This document shows, piece by piece, positions 1-37,042 of a stretch of 64,000 bases of DNA. The stretch's first letter is position 1. Every line of letters begins with the position of its first letter. The notes under the pieces were generated by a model. That model had not been told where the DNA came from and ran no database searches. It saw only the letters and a list, made by a program, of their open reading frames with translations. The DNA is taken from NCBI RefSeq assembly GCF_027580225.2, contig NC_073342.2:11652501-11716500 (forward strand). The letters run 5' to 3'. A program made the translations under genes and the position numbers. The DNA comes from Misgurnus anguillicaudatus. Its lineage: Eukaryota; Chordata; Actinopteri; Cypriniformes; Cobitidae.

Positions 1-110
1 CAAACTAAAACAGGGTCTTCAGCGTTTGCGAACGAATCCGTTTATGAGGGTCGAAAACGGTGATGTAGTGTAGATGAAAGGCGTAAAATAACGCGTTTTA
101 AAGGATAAAC

Positions 111-741
111 GCATTAATGTAAACATAGCCTAACTGTCACAGTACTTACAGGTAACTCCAGACTGTCTTTGATCATCCTGGAGGTGATCATTGGCTGAGC
201 CTTTGCCATTCTCGTTATTCTTCTATCCATTTTGATGGTTGTCTTCCGTTTTCTTCCACGTCGCTCTGGTTTTGCTCTCCATTTTAAGGCATTGGAGATC
301 ATTTTAGCTGAACAGCCTATCATTTTTTGCACCTCTTTATAGGTTTTTCCCTCTCCAATCAACTTTTTAATCAAAGTACGCTGTTCTTCTGAACAATGTC
401 TTGAACGACCCAGTTTCCTCAGCTTTCAAATGCATGTTCAACAAGTGTTGGCTTCATCCTTAAATAGGGGCCACCTGATTCACACCTGTTTCTAAACAAA
501 ATTGATGACCTCAGTGATTGAATGCCACACTGCTATTTTTTTGAACACACCCCTTTCAACTAATTGCCCAATTGCACAGCCTTAAGAGCGTGCATATCAT
601 GAATGCTGGGTCTCATTTGTTTTCTGAGAATCTACTGAACCTACTGGTAACTTGTTTGCCACATAGCAATAAAAAAATATACTAAAAACCTTGATTATTC
701 TGGTTAGTCACATTGTACTGCTATTATTTTGAACAATACTG
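111..741 (-). mobile_element. Truncated Tc1/mariner-like transposon, 5' end with transposase HTH domain
   Basis: On the minus strand an open frame (374-114) encodes the N-terminal DNA-binding part of a Tc1-like transposase: a helix-turn-helix with GEGKTYKEVQKMIG followed by the basic linker RRGRKRK. The frame degenerates after VSTVTVR, where family members carry on into the catalytic domain, so the DDE domain and the far end are missing. The outer end is intact: it stops at 741 with CAATACTG followed by a TA target dinucleotide. A motif TTCAAAATAATAGCAG near the outer end recurs about 190 bp inside (about 529-545) with one or two changes, which is the IR/DR layout of fish Tc1 elements. It is a dead 5' half-element. 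The left breakpoint (about 111-125) is approximate. Confidence 0.8.
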
Positions 742-1479
742 TATAAACACAGCAATCGCGCTTAGATCCGCACCAAAACCACTGCTTCGGGACTCCCTGA
801 ATGAGGTCTTGACCTGAATGCAAATAAACTCTGGAGCGGTTCAGTATAAGTGTGAAAGCAATCCGATCCAACGGACCAATGATCAAGCTGTCTTATTGCT
901 TTATTAACCATGAATATACCTGATAGTTCTTTGGTGAGGAATTCTGGTGAGAATGTCAATGTCATTGAAAACCAAAGCGCACCTGTTCCTAATAAAATGT
1001 CTTCTAATTGCTCTTCTCCACAATAGATACATGGTAAGAATGTTGTCCCACCTACGTTTTGATTCCTGCTCCCAATAATAAAGTAATTTAGCCACAGTTA
1101 CCAAACAAGCTTCACAATAATCTCGCAGAACTGCTGTCTGTCAATCTTGATAGACAACTTTGAGCGGAAAATAAACAGATGCACTCTGACCAATTAAATG
1201 AGAGTTTATTTGCATGTGACATATATTAACAAATACCCTACATTTTTTAATAATGGACCTTTTTCTTATTTCCGTCTTCGCGAAGCAGAAGTCGTCAAAT
1301 AGAGGGTATGCATTGACGTCACTTTTCCACATGACCACGCCGGAGCTCGCCCTGTTGAGTGGCAAACGTTCAACAAAATGGCTGGTTTTCATAGTGGCTG
1401 CGGCGCAAATGCCAGTAAAACGGACTATTATCAGCTTAAATTGAATTTAGTTGGACTTGATAGCAGAGGTGGACAACAC
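742..1479. other. Gene-poor interval, no supported gene
   Basis: Short open frames occur on both strands, but none has a recognisable domain, splice context or repeat-family signature that I can name. The 760-1100 stretch resembles degenerate dispersed repeat DNA. I see no promoter or exon here. Confidence 0.4.
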
Positions 1480-1950
1480 TGTCACGACTGGAACACAGGG
1501 AAGGCGATGAAAAAACCCAAAAGCAGACTTAAATAAAGGATACTTTAATACACGTAAAAACCCAGAACCAAAACACCCACGAGGGGGTAAAACATTACAA
1601 TAACAGACACAAGAACTACACTCACTAACGTTAACACTGAAAACACTAAACTACATAAACTAACACAGGAGACCAGAAACAGGAATAAACACTAGGAACT
1701 TTGAAGGGAACCGAGAACAATACCAACGCACGGAGGACAGGACAGATCGATATTAAATAGGGAATTCTAAACAACAAACACCTGAAGCTAATCAAACATA
1801 AGGGAGTGGGAAACAATTCACGAATCCTGAGAGAAACGTGGACCGCGGAAGGGCATGTCACACAACTCTCTCAGGGCAGACACGTATACTGTCACAACCT
1901 AATCTCTCAAACTCGGATAAGATAAGAAATGGAGAGACCAGGTCGTGACA
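1480..1950 (-). mobile_element. Probable solo LTR of a Ty3/gypsy-type retrotransposon
   Basis: The block starts TGTCACGAC and ends GTCGTGACA, giving TG...CA termini and a short terminal inverted repeat. It is about 471 bp and is bracketed by AACAC (1475-1479) and AATAC (1951-1955), a 5-bp target duplication with one change. Read on the minus strand it ends in an A/T-rich stretch with ATTAAAG and TTTATTTAAG, where LTRs carry their poly(A) region. No gag or pol reading frame lies beside it, so a solo LTR left by LTR-LTR recombination fits best. A foldback DNA transposon is the alternative, but the inverted repeat is very short for that. Confidence 0.65.
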
Positions 1951-2069
1951 AATACTTAGTTAGATTAGTTACATTTTCCAAACATCTGTGCTTTATTAGG
2001 GTGTTTGTCTTGAGGAAAATTTTACTTCACTACATTCTAAAGCATATAATCATACTGTGTATTCTTTAT

Positions 2070-3425
2070 TATACAACAGTTCTTTCTGGTTCTCGAATCT
2101 GATTGGCTAAGAGCTATACGATATTGTACTGATAACGTCACTGTAACCGCTTCACCTTTCGTATTATTCCGCCACCTAGTGAATGGAGGTCCTAAGCAGG
2201 CTCATCTCTGAATGGAAAAACACAGACGCGCTGTGTGAATCACTCTCCGTGTGTGTGTCTCATTAGGTTACTTGCTCATAAATCAGTCTGTGAATCCCCA
2301 ATCGGAAGTTATTATTCCGTCAAAGATCAGCGCTATTGGATGTTACGTTACAGTTAATGGGAGAAATGTCTTGTCACATCGTGTGGACGATTAACACTTG
2401 GAAAGAGGAATATAAACACTCGTTTTTTTCTGGAGCTATATCTTTTATCAGAACGCGAAAACACCGTGGAACTGCAGGTAAGCCCCGCAGCTTTTAAATG
2501 TGGACATTGATCATTTACTTTATCGTGACGTGACTATTAAAACATATTATGAGATATCGCCACTGGTATATTTATAAGCAGCATGCAAAAACATCTCTCT
2601 GACACTTATAAAAAAACGTTTTGTATAGTACTGACAAGAACAAAGTTTAATAATAATAATCGAGTGCTCGTATCGCGTTAAGAATAAATGAGAAAGCAAT
2701 AGTAACGTTTCACAAGTATAGTTTTATTAACTTTTACCTCGCGCCAAAACAATAACAACACAAAAGACACTAAATATGAATAAAAAAAACAAGTACAAGT
2801 TTGATCCTGACACCAAAGACTGCTGATTTGATCTCATTTTGACGATCATAAACAAACAAGGCCACCATGAGAGCCAGGGAATCCCTTTCAGAGATGTAGC
2901 CCAGAGAGGGCGGTGGTCAGCGGGGCGAGTGAACACTGATGTCCGCTCATGCTTTTGGTTCTCATTTGTACCGAATCTCACTAAGCAAACGTTCAAACAG
3001 GCGCTATCTTTACTAATCGACTGCAGATTTAAATATAATACAGATACATTCTCGACTGAACTAATCTTAAAACTACACTTTGTGACCAAGAAACGGTAAT
3101 ATAAAGAAACGGCTTTTCCGTCCATTGAGTTGTTATGAACTTCAAAGCAGCCGAAAGTTTTACCTGTCATTCTGGCCGCCCTCAAATCCGTGGCGGAAGA
3201 AGTAGTTCTCAAACAAAGAGGCTTTTAAAATAACTCCGTTGTTGTTTTCTAGTTTTCGTTTTTCAAACGTGTGCCGTCGAACTGTTGTATAAAAGCAATA
3301 TCGCTCTCGGAGTCGTGTGATATAGCTCTATATCATCACGGCTGTGATTAGGCCAGAGGCACGAGGCCGCAGGCCGAGTGCCGGATATAGAGCTATATCA
3401 CACTCCTACTCGAGCGATATTGCTT
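2070..3425. repeat. Inverted-repeat element with a strong terminal hairpin
   Basis: TATACAACAGTTC (2070-2082) is repeated as its exact reverse complement GAACTGTTGTATA at 3279-3291. Immediately beyond, 3293-3335 (AAGCAATATCGCTC...GTGATATAGCTC) pairs with 3380-3425 (...GAGCTATATCAC...GAGCGATATTGCTT), leaving a loop of about 45 bases. The interior contains no convincing protein. A possible splice donor CTGCAG|GTAAGC lies at 2478. The arrangement suggests a non-autonomous DNA transposon of about 1.2-1.36 kb. Confidence 0.55.
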
Positions 3426-3789
3426 AAATATTGCATATCAAAATGTATTTAATACCTATTACATTAAAATTGTGTACTTTTACTTGAGTTTTATTTTAAT
3501 GTACTTAGATATTAAATGTAAAACAAAAACTTGTGTTTATGAAATGTAATGAGTAAAAAATTATGATAATATGCTTTGGAATGTATATTTTACACGGATA
3601 AAATACAAATACTTGAAAAATACTTTAGATTAGTAGAAAGTTAAACCTCTGCTTGACAGTGACCCTAGCAACTGGACCTTGCATTTACTTCTCCTTTCTG
3701 TGTTTTTGGCAGTCTGTTAAACGATCTGAATTCTTGTTAATCTGTTAGTAAAGTCTAACAACACAACAGCTTTTTCCCATTTATCAGGT

Positions 3790-4600
3790 TTATATTTATT
3801 ATTTCCTTTATTTAGCCAGGAAAATCACATTGAGATATTTCTATCTCTTCTTCCAGTGAGACCTGGTCAAGACGACGGCACATTGAGTTTCATACAAAAA
3901 GAGTACAATTAGACAACAACACAATTTACAACAATCACATAATGAAAGATCTAAAACAAGAACGCAAATACAACAAATCAGTTAAAACAATTGCAAGTAT
4001 CCATTAAAACCTTTTGTAAAAGACGTTTAAAAGTGCTTAGAGTTGGAAGTGCATTTAAATTAAGAGTATTTTGCAATTCATTCCAAGCCCGAGGAGCATA
4101 GGAAGAGAAAGCACATTTGCCGAATTCAGACAATACCCTTGGGACTTTTAAGCGAATATAAGAACCAGATCTAGTACCATGAATATTTGTATAACAATTA
4201 AGAAGATTTGATATATAAGAGGGTAATTTGCCTAAAAGAGCTTTTGCGATGAATAAGTACATATGTAATCGTCTCCTTTGATGTAAGGATGACCACGCTA
4301 GGGAAATGTATAAAATACAGTGATGCGTCCGTGGTTCTGCGCCAGAGACAAAGCGTAAAGCTGTGTGATACACAGAGTCTAGTTTTTTAAGTAGCGATGT
4401 AGTTGCGTGCATATAAAGAAGATCACCATAATCAATTATTGATAAAAAAGCACTCTCTACTATTTTCTTTCGAGCCTCAAAGGGGAAACAATTTTTTAAA
4501 CGATAAAAGAAACCTAATTTTGGCCTGAGCTTCTTTAGCAACTTATCGATATGTACGTCAAATGCTAGTCTTTCGTCCAACCATATACCTAAATATTTAT
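3790..4600 (-). mobile_element. 3' end of a non-LTR retrotransposon (LINE, L2-like)
   Basis: The minus-strand frame 4580-3978 (about 200 aa) matches the region after the reverse-transcriptase fingers and palm in fish LINEs: LGFFYRLKNCFPFEARKK, VESAFLSIIDYGD, LDSVYHTALRFVSG, then the tail SYAPRAWNELQ and LSTFKRLLQK. Downstream on the same strand is a short untranslated tail with a TTTAGCCAGG-type sequence and an ATAAAGGAAATAATAAA end, a form common in L2-related fish LINEs. The upstream RT core and endonuclease are absent, the usual 5' truncation. It lies in the intron just before the exon at 4801. Confidence 0.85.
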
Positions 4601-4800
4601 AGGAGCTTACTCTTTATTTAAAATATTTAAAACTCTTCTTACGGAAAAAACATTTATGATATGAATGATGCCTTTAATTTATGCTTTTTAAAATTCTCTT
4701 ATGAATACTTTTAAGCAGGAAATAATTGTTTTTATATTTTCTAAATATGAAAATGTTCTACTTCTATCTTAAAATCTTGTTTTTTTATCATTTTTTCCAG

Positions 4801-5921
4801 TGGCTGAAGATGAGATGTCTGATACAGTCTCTGAGATGAGTTCTGCTTACGGTTCTCTCAGATCTCTATCAGGTGAGGGTAACACATCATTTTTGTTCAC
4901 TCACTATATATACCACCAAATAAAATATTTTGAATAATGTTCACATTGATATACCATACAGAAAGAGTTTTGAAGGGCAGGTACTCAAGCGAAAAATTAG
5001 GGCATCAAGTTCATAAATGTTTATTTGAAAAAGTCACATACATACTTATTTATAATTTTTTTTATAAATACATCAGTTCATGTCAAATTCTTACATGTAA
5101 TAAATATGTTCATTTAGAATAGTAAGATACTTTATAGTGCTGTTAACAATTAAATCAGTGTCATAAAATCTTTGTTTGCATATAAAAATAAATTTGATAA
5201 AGCACTTGTTTGATATTACTTAACTGTATTATGTTATAAATTAAAAGCAACAAGATTTACTGGCGCAAGTTTAAATGTTATAAAAATAGCTAATATTACA
5301 TGTTAAGGCAACATATAAAAACATTGTGAGTTTTAGTCAGCACAATGATGTTGTAACACTGTGGTTACCTGAAGTCAGATCAGTGAGAAGTGGATGTTTT
5401 ATGTGCATGTGTGTTAACTGTGGCGGCATATTGGTAGTTCAAAGTGACGTATTGGTACCTAAAAGGAACATATTTGTAGCTATATGGTACATATTAGGAC
5501 GTTTCTAAAGGGTACTGCTCCAGTGACAGCTTTTGTACATATATTTTTGACAGTGTACATTTTAATAAAAGCTGCATTTCTAAAGTCTTTTGTGTTAAAC
5601 GCCAGTCTTAATTAAAACTATATTATTAAGAAAACAGAAAATAAGTATTTGTTTCTAAAAGTTCTCAAACTATCTTACAGTCTTCTTTCTTGATCATTAT
5701 TTTCAGTGAGAGGAGATGAGATGTCTGATACAGTCTCTGTGATGACTTCTGGTTTTGGTTCATCCATATCACTTGCTGCATCAACATGCTCTGAAGACAG
5801 ATTTATCAGCTTTACTGATGGATCTTCACACTCCACTTCTGAGCCTGAGGAACATTTAGGAACCAAAAGAACAAAGAACCCAGCCAGGATCTTAACTTTA
5901 AGCGGCAAACAGAATAAATGA
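4801..5921 (+). CDS. Last two coding exons of an unrecognised gene, with tandemly duplicated exon
   Basis: Exon A, 4801-4872 (72 nt), has acceptor TTTTTTCCAG and donor GTGAGG. Exon B, 5707-5921, has acceptor TTATTTTCAG and ends at TGA. Both start in the same phase: exon A ends with a lone G that completes the GTG valine opening exon B. Their first 24 codons are clearly related: (V)AEDEMSDTVSEMSSAYGS against (V)RGDEMSDTVSVMTSGFGS. Exon B then continues with a Ser/Thr/Glu-rich, low-complexity tail of about 45 residues ending GKQNK. An AATAAA follows at 6018-6023. I do not recognise the protein. The acidic/serine-rich unit looks like a short linear-motif repeat rather than a folded domain. Upstream exons are probably outside the window or hidden in the transposon-rich 5' region. 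A decayed gene end is possible, but clean splice sites, shared phase and poly(A) signal argue for a real gene. Confidence 0.5.
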
Positions 5922-7149
5922 GAAGAGAAAAAAAGATACTGTAATGCTGTTATTCATAAAAGAAGTAACACATAAAATGAATTAAATAAATTGTCCCTGA
6001 CTTAACATAAATTCTGTAATAAAGATTTAATCCATCCATGAAATTGAAACTAATCTACTTCCATCATGTTTCAGTTTAACTGATACAGAAAACTAACATC
6101 ATTGAACCCCAATAGAGCAGGTAGCACATAAATATGTAACAGTTTAAACAGTGTATGTCCTGCCATTTAAACAGATGGGTGAAGTGCAGAGCAACCAAAT
6201 TGAGTCTCAAGACAAGCTGGAATGTTAATAACCTTTATAGTTTTATAAACATATAAGAGTCTTAATGTCATATTGATATTTAATTTCTGGTCTCAGTTAC
6301 CAAAGCATTACTTTATAAAGTTAATACAAATCAAACTTGAGACAAAACCTTTAGAGAAGCATTCGCTAAAAACTCCAGCACTACAGACAGCATAACTACA
6401 GTATGTACATATATAACTTAATAAATATACAGCAGAAGCAATTTAAGCTTTTTAAAAGTGTATTTTATATGAGACAACTGGTAATGAGAAGTGACACCGT
6501 GCTTGTAAACCAGTACAACAGTTAAGCATTATTTTGTGAGTGTTTTGTTTGTTTGTTTGAAACTAATATAATGTAACCATTAACTAATGTTTAATGTACT
6601 TGTGTTTTTAATGATGTTGCTGTTAAACAGTATTTAGACAGTGTTGTTTATGTTTGTAGATTTTTTTATTAATGCATTTCTGACATTTTAATGAATTTGT
6701 TGATCTATAGAATATAAATGTCACAACACTTATAAAAATATTAATGTTAATACAGCAAGTAAACTCATATTGTGATCTATATGCAATTGTCTATATTAAA
6801 GAGATTATTTAAAAAAAAACTCAAAGTAGGACCAGCAAAATCAATGTTTATTTATAAATTAAATCAATATATAGTGGTTAAAACTTGAGTGCTGTCTTTT
6901 TTACAAACCTTGAAAATAAATCAAATAATCTATTTATAATTAAATTATATCTGCTATAATTCTTTCATTTAACTCTATAGTTTGTTTTTCCAGGAGAATG
7001 CAGTTTAAAAAGTCACATGTCATGAAATGTATGTAGGATCTCAAGAATGAGTGTTTTTTGATGAAATAGTTTGATTTTAAAACCTTAGTTTCATACTTCT
7101 GTTTGAAGTACTTCTGGGATGTGTTTCTTAATCCACTGTTGAACACTAT
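5922..7149. other. 3' untranslated sequence and AT-rich spacer
   Basis: The first about 120 bases are probably the 3' UTR of the preceding gene (AATAAA at 6018). The rest is AT-rich DNA without a recognisable exon, tRNA or transposon end. Confidence 0.4.
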
Positions 7150-7388
7150 GGGGTGGTTTTCCAGACAGTGATTAGCTTAAGATAGGACTAGGCCTTAGCT
7201 TAAATATGAAATATAACTAGTTTTAACAAACATGTCTTACTAAAAACATTACTTGTCTGCATTTTGAGGCAAAACAAAGGGCACTGATGTATTTTAAGAT
7301 ATGTTAGTACAAGTTGTTTTCAGTTTAGACAGCTCTTACATTTATTTTAGTCTAGGACTAGTCTAATCCCTGTCTGGGAAACCACCCC
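7150..7388. mobile_element. MITE with GGGGTGGTTT termini
   Basis: The left end GGGGTGGTTTTCCAGACAG pairs with the right end CTGTCTGGGAAACCACCCC, and the complementarity continues inward (ATTAGCTTAAGATAGGACTAG against CTAGGACTAGTCTAAT). At about 239 bp with no coding capacity, it is a non-autonomous foldback element. The same terminal sequence bounds the larger element at about 17402-18625. Confidence 0.8.
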
Positions 7389-7727
7389 TAAATGATAATT
7401 GTGTGTGTATAGATTTGGTTAATGCACATACTGCCCTGGGTGTGTTTGACTTTATGTGGCGCTGCGCAGACCGATCGGCGGCTGAATTAAAGCAGTGCTA
7501 TGAAGGTATATTTGGTGCAAAACACCTGCACACCCATGACAGTGTAGTTGTCCTAAAGTGCAGCTACACAATTGCTATTTTACAAATCACAGATTAAGAA
7601 ACTCAGTTCTTGTGGTGCCGTATAAAGTTGAACAAGCCTATTTGGTGCAAAAGCAAAAAAGTGTTTGAAACTCGTTGCAGCAGCTTCAAGCAGTTGTAGT
7701 TATATACTTGTTTGTGCTAGAAAAATA

Positions 7728-8086
7728 TAGCCTGGCTCCGCCCTCCTAGGTTCTTCCGCTTAATTTTCATTTCACTTCAGAACAACGTCTGGAATTGCTG
7801 TGTAGAGTTTTGTTTTCTCCGCAGAAATCTGCAGGTCCAATCAGCGAACAGCGGGGAGTGGCTAAGAACGCAGACATTGAGGTTGTGCGCCAGACTGAGT
7901 GACATGCGTCACGACCAAACTTTAGCGATTGGTTATGGCAGATTCAGAGTGACTCTGGGCAGATCCAATAGTTTTAAACTTCACCAGAGGACCCTCCTTA
8001 ATGGAAGTTACACTTTGCAATGGAGCATGCCCAGACTCTCTGTACAAATGAAATGAATGTACGAGAGTCTGGTTGCACCAGGCTAA
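7728..8086. mobile_element. Short foldback repeat with AGCCTGG ends
   Basis: AGCCTGGCTCCGCC at the left is answered by GTTGCACCAGGCT at the right, with internal GCCAGACTGAG and CAGACTCTC segments. It carries no coding sequence. The ends are imperfect, so an old non-autonomous DNA element is inferred. Confidence 0.5.
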
Positions 8087-8430
8087 GAAAAATACCCCCC
8101 CCACCCCAAAAAAAAAAAATATTTGTGAAAAACCAGTGTACACGCATGCAACTCCCATCGCATACTCTTTGCGAAGGGCAAAATTTGTGTATGACTTCAC
8201 ATATATTTTGATGCAGGCATTCAAGTAGGTTTTGCACCATATTTACTGCAGCAACTGTAGCAAAAAAACGTTAGCATACTGTATGAGTTTCTTAAAATAG
8301 AAATTGTGCAGCTGCACTGAATGATTTGTGAAGGTGTAACTGTTGTGTTGTATTTGAGGGAAAGAAAAAAAATTCTACAAGTTTGCAACTCTTTATCTGC
8401 GACTTCAAATTTCAGGGTTCCCACGGGTCC

Positions 8431-8833
8431 TTAAAGAGTAACTAAACCCTAAACCAACTTTTTTTAGTTAATGATCTGTAAGAATGATGCTTTATTAGTG
8501 CTGTTCATTGATTTTAGTAAGTTTTTTGACATTTGGATATAAAGTGTTTCAATACTATAATATATGGTGTAAAAACGTCTGAGTGCTGCCCTCTTCAGGT
8601 TGAACGGTGGCTACTGCAGTTGAATTTTCCTATTGGATGTTGGGTCCAAAAAGTAACTCGTGACGTAAGCAGGTTCAAGCTCACCACGCCCTTGTTACGA
8701 TCTCACCACACACTTGGTACGAGCTTAGTTCATCCCCTCTATCTCCGTTGGGATCTGCCCACTTTTCTTGCATTTTTCAAATATTGCCAGTGGGTGGAGT
8801 CAGGCTCTGACCAGGGGTTTAGTTACGCTTTAA
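8431..8833. mobile_element. TTAA-flanked MITE
   Basis: TTAAAGAGTAACTAAACCCT at the left is matched in inverse by GGGGTTTAGTTACGCTTTAA at the right, bounded by TTAA as in piggyBac-type insertions. It has split a dispersed repeat (GGGTTCCCACGGGTCC / AAATCCTTGAAAG). About 403 bp, no transposase. Confidence 0.7.
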
Positions 8834-8889
8834 AATCCTTGAAAGTTTGTGAATCTGGGGGGAAATTCAAGGCCCTGGGTAGTTTTTGA

Positions 8890-9400
8890 AAATATACATA
8901 CATAGACACATTGAAAGTGCTTAAATCTATTTTATGCAAGAAGTTTTCTGGAAAAAAATCCATATTATTCCCTGGGTAGTGTATGAGATAATATCATAAA
9001 AATCTAGACTTTTTAATCACACGTGCTAAACTGTTCACTTTAAATGCTTATATCTTCTGTATGCGAATGTTGATTCATACCAAAATGCTTTTTTCCATAG
9101 TTGTATAAACAAACCAAACATTTTGTTGAAATTTACTTCTTTCGCCCCATCACATCGTAAAATTATTTGTAACTGGTCTTGATTTGTGGAAAATACATTC
9201 ACACAGTAAACCACAGATTACAACTTTTTAGAGTCCTTTGACTTTAATGTTCGGTTAAGTTGTCACTTAATTTTATTTAACAAATCCACACTGTATGAAT
9301 ATATGAAATATTTTATGGCAACTGGCTTCATATTTAAAAGTCAGTGGTTTCATAAACTCACCAATACATACAACACCACAAAACAGTACTAATACAGAGA
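8890..9400. other. AT-rich spacer before the myosin 3' end
   Basis: I see no exon, RNA gene or clear transposon terminus in this stretch. It separates the MITE cluster from the probable poly(A) site of the minus-strand myosin gene. Confidence 0.4.
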
Positions 9401-9429
9401 CTCAATTTCTATTAAATTAATACCAACAT

Positions 9430-9435
9430 TTTATT
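9430..9435 (-). promoter_or_regulatory. Poly(A) signal of the myosin V gene
   Basis: AATAAA on the minus strand, about 275 bases beyond the myosin stop codon (9709-9711). It is the first canonical hexamer that I noticed downstream, which gives a short 3' UTR. Confidence 0.5.
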
Positions 9436-9708
9436 TATATAAAGGCAGCATATACATTTTGGACATACAGTATATTGCGAAACAATGACAAAACATTTTA
9501 ACCTTATAAACCATTTTGTCTCATAACTGTATGACAGACAGACACACAGACAGAGTGAAATGTGCCTTAAGTTCCTAAGTGAAATCCTTTGAAATGTTAC
9601 AGTGTCCTGATGGTGTGGCTATGATATCCAAAGGCTTGAACATACCATTGATCTTTATAGCTGATGATTATTTCATGTAGGTTCGTGTAAGACACCACTG
9701 GCCTCTTT

Positions 9709-34371
<24,663 letters not shown>

Positions 34372-36360
34372 ACTGCTTCGCTTCAGGTCCGTTTACTCCA
34401 AAATAATTTCCGTATTTGTAGCATTTCGTTAAGCACAGACACTGACAAACGCCAAAGTTTCAGCACAAGTCTGCTGCTGGTGTTAAAAGTGTGACAACAG
34501 CCGGGAAAACCAGAGTAAGTGGCACGTTATAATAGTTTACTATGAACTAATGTATTGTCCTGTAGGGGGCGCTTGGTGGCTCAAACGGCGGAATATTCCA
34601 TTGAGACCAATTCAAATCTTTAGTTGTTTTGATTTATTAGAAACACATTTATACTTTAAACTATAACTGTTTAGATATCTGACTTCATAGAACTGATATC
34701 TGTGAATAAATATAAAATACACCTCATAAATGAAATCACGATTATGACTAACAAGTCTGGATTGGGTCTTCCGGAGTAAAAGTAACAGTTGTCATGTGAC
34801 ATTGGCGACTGTTTGCTGCTTAGGTAGTGGTCAAGAGGCTTGTTTGAGATGAGCAAATTATGCGCAGAATCGATCACCGGTGATCCGCGCAAGATGCATG
34901 TCGGTTAGAAAAGTGTCCGACTTACGTCCGACTTGCTCTGATGTCACGCTGACGTGTGCAAAATAACTCTCGCGATGGAGAGGCGGGCTCGTCGGATTCT
35001 ACAGCCGAGCGCAGTTGCTCTCCACCGACTGCGTTGACGAAAAGCACGATGGGAAAAGACTTGCTGACGACACAGCTTAATGCTCATTGGCCAGGTTATG
35101 TCAGCTGATGACTTGTTAATTCTAAAAACTCTAATTCCTGTAGTAGTTTTTATATTAATTCAATTGTTCTTTACTATGACATTTATATTTTTTATGAATT
35201 CCTGTAAACTTCTGTATTGGTGTTGATTTATTTGTACTGTGAGCTGTTTAGATTTCACACAACAGAAACGAATTTGTATTACCACTAGATTTATTCATCC
35301 CAACATTTACTAAGTAACCTTTTCCAGTAACGAACAGTTCACCTTCGTTGATTCTCCTTATAAACATCTTTATGTAAATGAATTTATTGGTATTTAAGTT
35401 GCATCTATTGAATCCGCGATAAAATACGCGAACGTGATCTCTGCCTATGCTGACGTTTGTAGTCGACTGGACTGCGAGATTGGTGAAGTGTCTGACTTAA
35501 AAGCTCTTTTTTCACTCCTCCCCTTACTGCAGCCGTCTGCTCTCGTCTGAATTTCAGGCAAGGCAAGCTGCATCTCAAACAAGCCTATTATAAGAGGCCT
35601 GTTTGACTTTATGCGGCAGCCGGATGACATCAAAATACCGCGAGAGCGATTCAAGAAATCACACGGTCTGATCGCTCTCGCGGTACTGTGATGTCATCCA
35701 CCTGTCAATTCTTGTGGCGCTGCATGATGTCGAACAAGCATAATAATATACATGCGAAAAATAACGTTAATGACGCAGGAGACGCCATACACAGTGCATT
35801 TCTTAATCAGGAATATATTATTTCGACGTAAAGTTGAGAATAAATAAAATGTTTCGTACCGTTAAAGCACGCCCACTACGTAACTTCACCTTGAACGATT
35901 CCACCCGCTTATTATTTTGTATGTGGTCAAGTCCATGTCAAGCCGCCGTGGCAATGAATGGGGTGAATACGTCGCCACCACGTGGCCACCATGATTTACT
36001 GCGCTCTTTTAACCTAGAAAAGACGCGCATGCGCCAAATGATTTTTAATGCATAACCTTTAATAAATCAAAGTTTTTGATTGAGTATTTAGGAACAATAG
36101 GATTTATTATAAGGCAACCAATTTGAATAATGCACAAATGGTTTTATAGGTGTTTAATCTATCCCTTTATAGTGTTTATACTCAAATTCACACCAAGTTA
36201 TTGCAAAATGACACAATGGACAAGTGTTGCAGAATTTTTCCTGAATGTCTGCAAACTTTTTTCCTTTTCTAATATTGTCAGAGTGCTAAAAGGATTGCAG
36301 TGTTTTAGTGTATTTGTGTCAATTCCTTCAAATGACAAGAAAATTTGCATACACTTTAGT
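34372..36360. other. Intergenic region between myo5a and arpp19
   Basis: The myosin 5' UTR and promoter should lie just above 34372, but no TATA box or initiator is convincing. CpG-containing sequence at about 34850-35060 is the best promoter candidate. A foldback element lies at about 35580-35745: GACTTTATGCGGCAGCCGGA and ATACCGCGAGAGCGAT have reverse-complement partners ATCGCTCTCGCGGTA and TCTTGTGGCGCTGCATGATG. I see no exon here. Confidence 0.5.
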
Positions 36361-36380
36361 CAGTACGTGTGCAAAACTAT

Positions 36381-36386
36381 TTTATT
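36381..36386 (-). promoter_or_regulatory. Poly(A) signal of arpp19
   Basis: AATAAA on the minus strand, about 660 bases beyond the arpp19 stop codon, gives a moderate 3' UTR. Confidence 0.5.
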
Positions 36387-37042
36387 TACAAAACAAATGA
36401 AACAGTTGTGACAGTAAACTTTTGTACAGGTCAGATCAATCGTTTGAAAACACAAACCAGGCAACCCAAGAAAGGGGCTGAACACTCTGAATGTGGGCAA
36501 CTAACATTACCCATGAGAAACAGACTGACAGTTCAAGGCCATTTTCATAATTCACAGGTAGATAGCAAAGTGAGCAAGTATATCTTCAGCTCAACTGACA
36601 AACATTTATGAGGTCCGGCGCTCCGTTTGTTATAAGAGGCACAGTTTTGGCAGAACATGTGGATGTGAATATTATGTCCAGTCCATTTATTCAAGCATAT
36701 AGGCATTAGGAAAAGCACCAAAATGGTGGTGAAAAGCATGGGGGGGAAATGTGTAAAACCCTAAAAAAATGCTAATCTGATGTAAACGGTCAAATAATCA
36801 TGTTCAAACCTTCTCTTGGATGTAAATACTTTAGACTTTACAGTCAAATCCAAGTGCAATGGTAGCAGCAGTCTACACGTATTCTTATTTATCAAAGCAT
36901 GCTATGTTAAGAGCATTTGTACATGGAAAGAGAGGTAAGTAAATGCAAAGGGAAGAGCAAAGGAAAGACAAAACAATAACAGACAAGACGATATATTGAA
37001 AAACAACAGGAATGGCATCGACACAAGTCTCTCCGGTCCTCA

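Noticed and set aside
1480..1950. Interpretation as a foldback DNA transposon
   Set aside because: Only about 12 terminal bases are inverted, while TG...CA ends and a 5-bp duplication fit an LTR better.
2727..3212. 161-aa minus-strand frame
   Set aside because: Sits inside the inverted-repeat element. The composition is not like a known domain, and there is an overlapping frame on the other strand.
7922..8240. Overlapping 80-100 aa frames
   Set aside because: Contained in the AGCCTGG-ended repeat and a polypurine run (AAAAAAAAAAAT). No exon features.
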